In this document: positions 1 to 5,932 of the stretch, one piece after another
Numbering within the stretch: the first letter of the stretch is position 1
How the letters are laid out: every line of letters begins with the position of its first letter
Program-made: the position numbers and the translations under genes
Notes under the pieces: model-generated
Told to the model about the DNA's origin: nothing
The model's input: the letters and a program-made list of their open reading frames with translations, nothing else
Database searches by the model: none
Origin: Geobacter sp.
Lineage (GTDB): Bacteria; Desulfobacterota; Desulfuromonadia; Geobacterales; Pseudopelobacteraceae
Direction: 5' to 3'
NCBI GenBank assembly: GCA_027346925.1
Contig: DAIERH010000151.1
Coordinates: 1-5,932 of the forward strand
DNA: 5,932 bases

Positions 1-90
1 AATTCGTCTCATCGGCCGGGGATACTCTCCGGGATACGGCCAGGTTCCGCACCCGGACAGCCTCCCGGTCAGGTACCGCTTCCCTTTTCC

Positions 91-118
91 TTGGCACCCT
101 TGTAAAAAATGCTATACT
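91..118 (+). promoter_or_regulatory. sigma-70 promoter with extended -10, upstream of the lipid A deacylase gene
   Basis: A -35 hexamer TTGGCA (91-96, 5 of 6 consensus bases) is separated by 16 bp from a -10 hexamer TATACT (113-118). The -10 is preceded by TG at 110-111, giving the extended -10 pattern TGNTATACT. Transcription would begin near 125 and leave an untranslated leader of about 160-210 nt, depending on the start codon used. The TGGCAC inside the -35 looks like a sigma-54 -24 element, but no GC lies at the required distance, so sigma-70 is the better reading. Confidence 0.6.
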
Positions 119-284
119 TTTTGCACGACCCGTCGCACTGAATATGATCAACTCTTTGAAGTTATACATGAATTTATCCATTCCTGTCGGCATGCTTACT
201 GCTACAGAGTTTGCGCCAGGAAAGGGTTCTCATTCGCGCCGGCAACGGGGAAAAATCTTTCCTGTTATTGCGGAGAAACGAGCC

Positions 285-869
285 ATGAACCAAACCTCCG
301 CCCTCTCACCCTCCGGAGGGAATAATCCATTGATGAGGATTGCGGCCATTCTGATGCTCCAGTTTTTTTTGTTCCTGGCGAATGCGGCGGCGGAGGAGGG
401 GTGGCAGGAAGCCGGCGTGCGCATGGGTATCGAGGCCGGACCGAAGCACGAATATTTCCATCAGTACGAAGCATTTGCCGTGTATGGGCTGCCATGGGAG
501 TGGCGGACATCTTCCGGGTGGGGGCTGGCATCCCAGTTCAGCGTATCCGCCGGTGCCCTGGACGGCGGCAATGAAACCGGCTTCATCGGTTCCTTCGGCC
601 CGGGCCTTGCCTTCAACAAACCGGACAACGGCATCGCATTGGAGGCGGGCATTAATGCCGACCTCCTGGACAGACGCCAATTCGGCCGGCAGGACTTTGG
701 AAGCACCCTCCTGTTCGGCGCCTATCTGGGCCTTTCCTACCGCTTCGACAGCGGCCTTGGAATAGGGTACCGCCTGCAGCACCTGTCAAACGGCCACATC
801 TTCTATCCCAACGGAGACCCCAATCCCGGTCTGGATATGCATATGATCAGCGTGAGCTGGCATTTCTGA
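285..869 (+). CDS. PagL-like lipid A 3-O-deacylase (acyloxyacyl hydrolase family)
   Basis: This is a predicted outer-membrane beta-barrel enzyme that removes the 3-O acyl chain from lipid A, remodelling LPS. With the start at 285 it has 194 residues. A signal peptide (about residues 17-36) has a hydrophobic core and an ANAAA cleavage region. The mature part alternates aromatic/glycine-rich strands typical of an 8-stranded barrel and ends in a strand closing with W-H-F, an outer-membrane C-terminal signature. The family motif R-x2-H-x-S-N lies at residues 163-169, giving candidate catalytic His166 and Ser168. The third residue, Glu in Pseudomonas PagL, aligns with Asp184 in an N-P-G-L-D segment, after an apparent insertion of about four residues. 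Start choice: ATG 285 follows GGAG (272-275) by 9 nt. TTG 330 or ATG 333, after GGAGG (315-319), would give a more compact signal peptide. The frame is open back to ATG 144, which lacks a ribosome binding site. The gene appears monocistronic. The family assignment is firm; the start is uncertain. Confidence 0.85.
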   Translation: MNQTSALSPSGGNNPLMRIAAILMLQFFLFLANAAAEEGWQEAGVRMGIEAGPKHEYFHQYEAFAVYGLPWEWRTSSGWGLASQFSVSAGALDGGNETGFIGSFGPGLAFNKPDNGIALEAGINADLLDRRQFGRQDFGSTLLFGAYLGLSYRFDSGLGIGYRLQHLSNGHIFYPNGDPNPGLDMHMISVSWHF

Positions 870-879
870 CCTCGCGATG

Positions 880-895
880 TGTGGGATATTCCGCT
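880..895. promoter_or_regulatory. palindromic box 1 (putative activator site)
   Basis: The sequence TGTGGGATATTCCGCT shares its first 13 bases exactly with box 2 and differs by one base from box 3 over that stretch. The left half-site is good and the right half is degenerate. Its centre is 20 bp, about two helical turns, from the centre of box 2, so two dimers would sit on the same DNA face, as is usual for enhancer sites of NtrC-type activators. It lies about 107 bp upstream of the -24 element at 994. Confidence 0.5.
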
Positions 896-899
896 CCCA

Positions 900-915
900 T
901 GTGGGATATTCCACG
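900..915. promoter_or_regulatory. palindromic box 2 (putative activator site)
   Basis: The sequence TGTGGGATATTCCACG is an imperfect palindrome with half-sites of the type TGTGGNATA. It is the better of the tandem pair and its centre lies about 87 bp upstream of the -24 GG of the predicted sigma-54 promoter. Position and symmetry fit an upstream activating sequence for the NtrC-family regulator encoded at 2418-3791. The binding partner is inferred, not shown. Confidence 0.55.
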
Positions 916-993
916 TCCGCACGTAATCCGGCCTCGCCATCTAACCGGCAAATTTACCTGCAATAACATACTGCTATTCGGTTTTACCCGACA

Positions 994-1009
994 TGGCACG
1001 TTCCTTGAT
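994..1009 (+). promoter_or_regulatory. sigma-54 (-24/-12) type promoter of the microprotein-kinase-regulator operon
   Basis: TGGCACGTTCCTTGAT matches the -24/-12 consensus TGGCACG-N4-TTGCW at every constrained position except one: the -12 C is A. The -24 half is perfect and the spacing is correct. Transcription would start near 1020 and give a leader of about 37 nt before the ATG at 1057. With the tandem palindromes upstream and an NtrC-type activator in the same operon, autoregulation is the simplest reading. Confidence 0.5.
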
Positions 1010-1056
1010 GGAATCGGGGCATGCGGGTTGACGTGAAAAAACAAGGGAATCCGTGC

Positions 1057-1245
1057 ATGAACGGTAAGATCTTCAATGGGGCGCTCATTCTCGCGGTGGC
1101 GATCTTTCTTACGGTCCTCGCCCTCCATGTCAGGACCGGGACAACGGATTCCGGGCGAAAAGGGAAACCGCCAGGGGGATGCTGCGGCGTATGCGGCGCC
1201 AAACAGACGATCGGGTCGCGTGAAACGGCCGGCGGGGAGCGGTAG
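1057..1245 (+). CDS. 62-aa single-span membrane microprotein with a CCxxC motif
   Basis: I do not recognise a family. The N-terminus (residues 1-7) is short with one lysine. A strongly hydrophobic segment (about 8-25) should form one membrane helix or an uncleaved signal anchor. The remainder is a polar, basic, Gly/Pro-rich tail with Cys42, Cys43 and Cys46 in G-G-C-C-G-V-C-G, a plausible metal- or redox-active site. The start at 1057 is chosen because AAGGGA (1043-1048) lies 8 nt upstream; the frame is open back to ATG 1021, but that coincides with the predicted transcription start. The stop lies 33 nt before the kinase start and just before the hairpin at 1251-1270, so its translation could open the kinase ribosome binding site. 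An accessory to the kinase is a reasonable guess from position only. The clear ribosome binding site and membrane segment support a real gene, but no homology is recognised. Confidence 0.6.
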   Translation: MNGKIFNGALILAVAIFLTVLALHVRTGTTDSGRKGKPPGGCCGVCGAKQTIGSRETAGGER

Positions 1246-1250
1246 TGGCA

Positions 1251-1270
1251 TCCTTGAACCCTTTCAAGGA
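1251..1270 (+). promoter_or_regulatory. hairpin sequestering the kinase Shine-Dalgarno sequence
   Basis: TCCTTGAA (1251-1258) and TTCAAGGA (1263-1270) form a perfect 8-bp stem with a 4-nt loop. The 3' arm contains the AAGGA (1266-1270) that serves as ribosome binding site for the kinase start at 1279. The structure begins six bases after the stop codon of the microprotein, so a terminating ribosome would overlap its 5' arm and could melt it. No U-tract follows, so it is not an intrinsic terminator. Confidence 0.55.
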
Positions 1271-1278
1271 CGGGATGG

Positions 1279-2417
1279 TTGTGCATGGCTGAAATCTGCG
1301 TTATATACATGCGGATGAAACCGTCCCTTCTCCGCATCGGCCTGCTGGCCCTCTCCATCATCGGCATCAGCCTGCTGCACTACCTGACCCCGCTGCACCT
1401 GCACTATCTGCACGACATCTTCCAGCGTTTCTATTACCTGCCCATTATACTGGCCGCCCTCTGGTTCGGCTTTCGCGGCGGCCTCATATGTTCGCTGATG
1501 GTCAGCATCGTCTATGCGCCCCATATCCTGTTCCAGTGGGGAGGCGGCCTGACCCTGGAGATGGAAAAGTACCTGGAGATCCTGCTCTACAACGTCGTGG
1601 GCGGCGTGACCGGGCTGCTGGCGCAACGGGAGCGTGAACGGAGCCTTGAACTGCAAAGGACCGCCGAAGGGCTGGAGGAATCGTACAAAAAGCTCCGGAT
1701 CCAATCGGAGCGTATCATCGCCGTAGAGGAGCAGCTCAGGCGGGCCGAAAAACTCTCCACCCTGGGCGAGATGGCGGCGGTGCTGGCCCACGAGATCAGG
1801 AATCCCCTGGGCTCGATCCGCGGCACGGCCGAGATCCTGCGGGACGACTACCGCCCCGGCGACCCCAAGCACGAGTTCATCGAGATCCAGATCAAGGAGA
1901 CCGAGCGCCTCAACCGGGTCGTGGAGGACTTCCTGCGTATGGCCCGCCCGCAACCGCCAGAGATGGTGCGCTGCTTGCTGCGGGAGGAACTGGAGACCAT
2001 CGTCGCCCTGACCGCCAACGACGCCAGGGAACGGAAGGTGCGGCTTGTACTGGAGCCGGTGGCCGGCGATGCGGTCGTCAGGGCCGACGGCGAGAAACTG
2101 CGCCAGGCGTTCCTGAACATCGTCATCAACGCCTTGCAGGCCACCCCGCAGGGCGGCACCGTGACCATCGCCACCCGTCAGACGGATTCCATGTTCGAGA
2201 TCCGCTTCAGCGACACTGGTCCGGGCATCGATGCCGATACGCTGGCGCGGATCTTCGAACCGTTCTTCACCACCAAGCCGGACGGCACCGGCCTGGGGCT
2301 GGCCATCACCAAAAAGATCATCGAGGGGCATGGGGGGACGCTGGAGGTGGAGAGCGCACCCGGCCGGGGTACGACGGTGGCTGTCAGGCTGCCGATGTTG
2401 ACCGATGGAGACCAATC

Positions 2418-2421
<4 letters not shown>
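1279..2421 (+). CDS. membrane sensor histidine kinase, NtrB/ZraS-type
   Basis: This 380-residue integral-membrane kinase autophosphorylates on a conserved histidine and passes the phosphate to the partner regulator encoded immediately downstream. Residues 17-115 hold about four hydrophobic segments (about 17-33, 52-69, 70-85, 99-115) with very short loops and no large periplasmic sensor domain. A coiled-coil linker (116-158) follows. The HisKA H-box has His171 in A-H-E-I-R-N-P-L. The ATPase domain shows the N-box (N-x3-N-A-L-Q, about 280-287), G1 (D312-T-G-P-G), the F-box (F-E-P-F-F-T-T-K) and G2 (G-T-G-L-G-L-A). Four histidines (34, 40, 42, 45) cluster between the first two segments and may bind metal. 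TTG 1279 lies 8 nt after AAGGA (1266-1270); ATG 1285 or 1309 are alternatives without a good ribosome binding site. The stop overlaps the regulator start as ATGA. The function is secure; the ligand is unknown. Confidence 0.93.
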
Positions 2422-3791
<1,370 letters not shown>

Positions 3792-3809
3792 ACAATAGGC
3801 TTCCAAGGG

Positions 3810-3825
3810 TGTCGGATATTCCACA
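3810..3825. promoter_or_regulatory. palindromic box 3 (putative activator site)
   Basis: TGTCGGATATTCCACA is flanked by GG (3808-3809) and CC (3826-3827), making a 20-bp imperfect palindrome with 16 of 20 positions symmetric. It differs from box 2 at two of 16 bases. It begins 18 bp after the regulator stop codon and its centre is about 72 bp upstream of the -24-like element at 3889, a typical enhancer distance. It is single rather than tandem. Confidence 0.55.
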
Positions 3826-3888
3826 CCCCCGCCATCCGCTGCCGGATGACAATCCACACATTTCAAACAGATACGAACATGATGCTTT

Positions 3889-3904
3889 TGGCATGACCTG
3901 TGTA
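3889..3904 (+). promoter_or_regulatory. possible sigma-54 promoter of the Met/His-rich protein gene
   Basis: TGGCATGACCTGTGTA has a near-consensus -24 half (TGGCATG for TGGCACG) but a weak -12 half (GTGTA for TTGCW), in which G is in place and the following C is T. Spacing is correct. The predicted start is near 3915, leaving a leader of about 130 nt before ATG 4045. The case rests mainly on its position behind palindromic box 3 and on the parallel with 994-1009. A 7-bp inverted repeat (3906-3912 with 3920-3926) straddles the predicted start. Confidence 0.38.
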
Positions 3905-4044
3905 TTCCGTTAAGGCGGATAACGGACTTGCCAGGAGGCAGTTCAGCATCATGCCCGCGCCCCCCATCCGGCGCCGACGTGATGGAGCACTGAGTTATTC
4001 CCCCCTTTACAACGGGGACATAAAAACCAAAGGAGAGAACAACG

Positions 4045-4521
4045 ATGAGAAAGACTGCACTGATTGTGGCGGCTACAACCCTGGCCCTTGCGGCCCCCGC
4101 GGCTTTCGCGGCCATGGATCATGAATCCATGCCCATGGACCACGGTTCCATGAAGATGGAGCACGGCGGCATGATGTCCATGGGCAAACTGGCCCACGAA
4201 GAGGTCGTGGACGGCGTCAAGGCGACCTTCCGGGTCATCGACATCCAGCAGAAGATGAAGGAGATGGGGATGAAGGAAACCCACCACATCATGGTGATGT
4301 TCACCGATGCCAAAACGGGAAAGACGATGAGCGGCGGTGAGGCGAAGATAAAGGTCATGGGTCCGGACAAGTCCGAGCAGATCAAGGATTTGATGGGCAT
4401 GGAGGGTGGCTTCGGTTCCGACTTCACCATGCCGAAGAAGGGTAAGTACGGCGTGATGTGCAAGTTCAAGCTGGCGGACGGCAAGGTGCGCAGCGTCAAG
4501 TTCTGGTATAGTGTCAAGTAG
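4045..4521 (+). CDS. secreted Met/His-rich YtkA/FixH-like protein, probable periplasmic metal-binding protein
   Basis: The protein has 158 residues. A clear signal peptide (1-22) with basic start M-R-K and A-F-A cleavage site sends it to the periplasm. The mature N-terminus (24-51) carries eight methionines and four histidines in repeats of the type M-D-H-x-S-M and M-x-M-E-H-G-G-M-M. These resemble methionine/histidine motifs in copper and silver resistance proteins such as CopA/PcoA. Residues 54-158 look like one immunoglobulin-like YtkA/FixH domain, with more methionines at 71, 74, 76, 83 and 85, His80-His81 and a single Cys139. This suggests binding of Cu(I) or another soft metal and a role in sequestration or delivery; the metal is inferred from composition. 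AGGAG (4031-4035) lies 9 nt before the ATG. It stands alone in its transcription unit, behind palindromic box 3, so it is the likely target of the upstream two-component system. It is unrelated to ZraP by visible sequence. Confidence 0.85.
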   Translation: MRKTALIVAATTLALAAPAAFAAMDHESMPMDHGSMKMEHGGMMSMGKLAHEEVVDGVKATFRVIDIQQKMKEMGMKETHHIMVMFTDAKTGKTMSGGEAKIKVMGPDKSEQIKDLMGMEGGFGSDFTMPKKGKYGVMCKFKLADGKVRSVKFWYSVK

Positions 4522-4554
4522 TCCTCGCCGGGCAGCGCGTGACGCGGATTCATC

Positions 4555-4587
4555 GGCGGAGGCGGTTCGGGAACTACCGCCTCCGCC
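4555..4587 (+). terminator. perfect 12-bp GC-rich hairpin downstream of the Met/His-rich protein gene
   Basis: GGCGGAGGCGGT (4555-4566) is exactly complementary to ACCGCCTCCGCC (4576-4587) around a 9-nt loop. It starts 33 nt after the stop codon at 4521. No real U-tract follows (the next bases are C-rich), so it may stabilise the mRNA 3' end or act as an imperfect terminator. Confidence 0.5.
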
Positions 4588-4706
4588 CGCCCCCCTCCGA
4601 TTTCAACGAAAAATCCTCCGATGCAGGTCGCCATATCCTTCATGAGAACGCACTGGTGAAGTTTCCCCTATCGTAAAAATCTAAGATAATTACGCAGGTT
4701 ATTACG

Positions 4707-4743
4707 TTTGCGGGTAACCCGAACCAGGTCCCGCAAATTTTTT
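4707..4743 (+). terminator. intrinsic (Rho-independent) terminator
   Basis: TTTGCGGG (4707-4714) pairs perfectly with CCCGCAAA (4730-4737). Three further pairs inside (ACC 4717-4719 with GGT 4727-4729) are possible across a 2-nt bulge. Six thymines follow directly (4738-4743), giving the classical + strand arrangement. It should end transcripts arriving from 4045-4521 and insulate the next gene. Confidence 0.75.
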
Positions 4744-4756
4744 GAAAAAAATGCCG

Positions 4757-4784
4757 TTGACAAATCGAAGTAAATGTGCAAAAT
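4757..4784 (+). promoter_or_regulatory. promoter of the DUF6502 gene
   Basis: A perfect -35 hexamer TTGACA (4757-4762) is followed after 16 bp by CAAAAT (4779-4784), a 4-of-6 match to the -10 consensus. The predicted transcription start is near 4791, just upstream of the ribosome binding site AAAGG (4804-4808). The weak -10 and the overlapping inverted repeat at 4762-4801 suggest a regulated promoter. Confidence 0.45.
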
Positions 4785-4801
4785 GCACATATATTCGATT
4801 T
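4762..4801. repeat. 40-bp inverted repeat over the promoter and leader of the DUF6502 gene
   Basis: The inner arms ATGTGCA (4774-4780) and TGCACAT (4784-4790) are perfectly complementary around AAA. The outer arms AAATCGAA (4762-4769) and TTCGATTT (4794-4801) are also perfectly complementary. The two parts are joined by a small asymmetric internal loop (4 versus 3 bases). The element runs from the -35 end to two bases before the AAAAGG ribosome binding region. It could be a repressor operator or, if transcription starts further upstream, an RNA hairpin in the leader. Confidence 0.6.
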
Positions 4802-4815
4802 CAAAAGGCAAACCA

Positions 4816-5730
4816 ATGGAATCATCCACCACAACGACACATGAAGCCGCTTCGGACATTACCCAGCCGGATGCGGCGCTGGCAGGAACGTTGAAACGCC
4901 TGCTCGCACCCATGGCGCGTCTCTGCCTGGCAAGCGGAGCGACGTTCGCGGCAGTGGAAGATATCCTGAAACGGGCCTTTATCCAGGAGGCGGACAAGCT
5001 CCAGCCCGACGCGCCCCGCCATGGGATGGTCAGCCGCATCAGCACCGCCACCGGCATCAGCCGCCGCGAGGTGGCACGCCTGACCGCCTCCGGCGCGCCC
5101 GTGCGGCCGCCCAAACCGCACCTGGCGACCGAGGTGTTTGCCCGCTGGATGACCGATCCCGGGTTGCGCGACCAGAACGGCGCCCCGCGGCCGCTCAAGC
5201 GGCAGGGGCCGGCGCCGAGCTTCGAAGCGCTCGCCCAGTCGATCACCCAGGACATCCATCCGCGCAGCATGCTCGATGAACTCATCCGGCTGGGTATTGC
5301 GCGCCATGACGAAGACACCGACCGCGTCTCCCTCGCCCGCAACGATTTCGTGCCCACGGGCGATTCCCGGCAACTGCTCGGCTTTCTGGGCGACAACGTG
5401 GGCGATCATCTGGAGGGAGCCGTGGACAACGTGGTGCAAGGCGACCGCCGGCACCATGAACAGGCCGTGTTTGCCGATGAACTGTCCACCGAGTCGGTCG
5501 AGGCGCTCTCCCCGTTGGTCACGGCCCACTGGCAGGCGCTCCGCGACGCCATGGTGCCGGCGATCACGAAGCTCATCGAAGCGGACCGGCTTGCCGGCCG
5601 GCCCCAGGACCGGCGCGTGCGCATCGGGCTTTATACCTTCAACGAAAAGACGCCGGACAATGGCATACCAGCCGATAAACCCACTGCAAGCCCCAAACAA
5701 AAATACGACGTAAAGGAATTACACAAATGA
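4816..5730 (+). CDS. DUF6502 family protein
   Basis: This 304-residue soluble protein has no signal peptide or membrane segment. I recognise the DUF6502 pattern from several blocks: an N-terminal helical, winged-helix-like region (about 26-90) with L-L-A-P-M-A-R-L and S-R-I-S-T-A-T-G-I-S-R-R-E-V; A-R-W-M-T-D-P-G-L-R-D (about 110-120); H-P-R-S-M-L-D-E-L-I-R-L-G (about 149-161); and G-F-L-G-D-N-V-G-D-H-L (about 191-201). The biochemical function is unknown; the N-terminal region could bind DNA, but this is only an impression. ATG 4816 is chosen because AAAGG (4804-4808) lies 7 nt before it. The in-frame ATG at 4774 lies inside the inverted repeat and has no ribosome binding site. The stop overlaps the start of the lipoprotein gene as ATGA, so the two are coupled and probably act together. 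The family call is from memory of its motifs. Confidence 0.8.
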   Translation: MESSTTTTHEAASDITQPDAALAGTLKRLLAPMARLCLASGATFAAVEDILKRAFIQEADKLQPDAPRHGMVSRISTATGISRREVARLTASGAPVRPPKPHLATEVFARWMTDPGLRDQNGAPRPLKRQGPAPSFEALAQSITQDIHPRSMLDELIRLGIARHDEDTDRVSLARNDFVPTGDSRQLLGFLGDNVGDHLEGAVDNVVQGDRRHHEQAVFADELSTESVEALSPLVTAHWQALRDAMVPAITKLIEADRLAGRPQDRRVRIGLYTFNEKTPDNGIPADKPTASPKQKYDVKELHK

Positions 5731-5932
5731 ACGAATCCATATTATTCAAGCGGCAGCGTGCATGGCTGTCAGGCGGCGTCTCTTTAGTCTTCGCGGCAAT
5801 TTTCGCTCTCGCGGGATGCGGCGGGGTCGGCACGGGCGGTACGGGCAGCTTTACGGCACTATCCGGCTATGCTGCCGATGGCTATCTCGTCAACGCCACC
5901 GTATTCCTGGACAAAAACGGCAACTACCAGTT
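5727..5932 (+). CDS. lipoprotein with D-x-N-x-N segment, 5' part only
   Basis: The gene runs off the window end after 68 complete codons. The N-terminus is a lipoprotein signal peptide: basic K-R-Q-R at 8-11, hydrophobic core at about 13-29, and lipobox L-A-G-C with lipidated Cys31. A Gly/Thr-rich linker (32-41) follows, then a segment S-G-Y-A-A-D-G-Y-L-V-N-A-T-V-F-L-D-K-N-G (46-65). That segment resembles the start of an extracellular beta-sandwich repeat, and D-x-N-x-N (62-66) recalls calcium-binding loops. AAGGA (5713-5717) lies 9 nt before the ATG, and the ATGA overlap shows coupling to the DUF6502 gene. The product is probably an outer-membrane-anchored, surface or periplasmic protein. 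Its full length and function cannot be seen here. Confidence 0.8.
   Translation, partial: MNESILFKRQRAWLSGGVSLVFAAIFALAGCGGVGTGGTGSFTALSGYAADGYLVNATVFLDKNGNYQ

Noticed and set aside
1..12. Possible divergent gene start on the minus strand (ATG at 12-10, GGAGAG about 12 nt before it)
   Set aside because: Only four codons are inside the window and the spacing is long, so a gene cannot be supported.
92..112. Sigma-54 promoter upstream of the deacylase gene (TGGCAC at 92-97)
   Set aside because: The -12 GC is not at the required distance, while a good extended -10 sigma-70 promoter uses the same region.
1264..2415. 383-aa open frame on the minus strand opposite the histidine kinase
   Set aside because: Shadow of the kinase gene: full antisense overlap and no recognisable domain.
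3833..3848. Hairpin CATCCG-CTGC-CGGATG after the regulator gene as a terminator
   Set aside because: The stem is only 6 bp and no U-tract follows. It lies between palindromic box 3 and the promoter, so a terminator call is not justified.
4594..4622. Direct repeat CCTCCGAT at 4594-4601 and 4615-4622
   Set aside because: Only 8 bp and two copies in a C-rich stretch. The 21-bp period fits paired binding sites, but nothing else supports this.
4689..4706. Direct repeat ATTACG just before the terminator
   Set aside because: Six bases in an AT-richer stretch; chance is sufficient. No CRISPR-like or mobile-element structure is present anywhere in the window.
4774..4815. Longer DUF6502 start at ATG 4774
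   Set aside because: It begins inside the inverted repeat, has no ribosome binding site, and would lie upstream of the predicted transcription start. ATG 4816 has AAAGG at the correct distance.
4822..5700. 292-aa minus-strand frame opposite the DUF6502 gene
   Set aside because: Antisense shadow. The + frame has family motifs, a ribosome binding site and the ATGA junction.

Overview
The window looks like a high-GC Gram-negative chromosome. A Desulfuromonadales/Geobacteraceae-type deltaproteobacterium is my best guess. The reasons are a PagL-type outer-membrane enzyme, a Sec-exported Met/His-rich protein, a lipoprotein, and a sigma-54 two-component system. The taxon is an inference from gene style, not from a marker gene. 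All genes that can be supported lie on the + strand; the long minus-strand frames are GC-driven shadows.

Layout. (1) 1-869: a strong extended -10 sigma-70 promoter (91-118), then a lipid A 3-O-deacylase (PagL-like) with its own signal peptide. (2) 870-3791: tandem palindromic boxes (880-895, 900-915) and a -24/-12 (sigma-54) type promoter (994-1009). These precede an operon-like run: a 62-aa Cys-containing single-span membrane microprotein (1057-1245), a membrane histidine kinase (1279-2421) and an NtrC-family sigma-54 activator (2418-3791, ATGA overlap with the kinase). A hairpin (1251-1270) hides the kinase Shine-Dalgarno sequence. (3) 3792-4521: a third copy of the palindromic box (3810-3825) and a second, weaker -24/-12 element (3889-3904). 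They precede a secreted Met/His-rich, YtkA/FixH-like protein that probably binds copper or a similar soft metal. (4) 4522-4743: a perfect 12-bp GC hairpin, then a classical intrinsic terminator. (5) 4744-5932: a TTGACA promoter overlapped by a long inverted repeat, a DUF6502-type protein (4816-5730), and the ATGA-coupled start of a lipoprotein gene cut by the window end.

How it may work together. The three shared palindromes, each 70-110 bp upstream of a -24/-12 element, suggest one regulatory circuit. The NtrC-type regulator would activate its own operon and the downstream metal-binding protein. The architecture resembles the enterobacterial ZraP-ZraS-ZraR envelope-stress system, but with an unrelated Met/His-rich protein in the effector position and an extra Cys-containing membrane peptide next to the kinase. 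The motif copies and gene order are read directly from the sequence. The regulon and the metal ligand are inferences. The lipid A deacylase and the DUF6502/lipoprotein pair appear to be separate transcription units.
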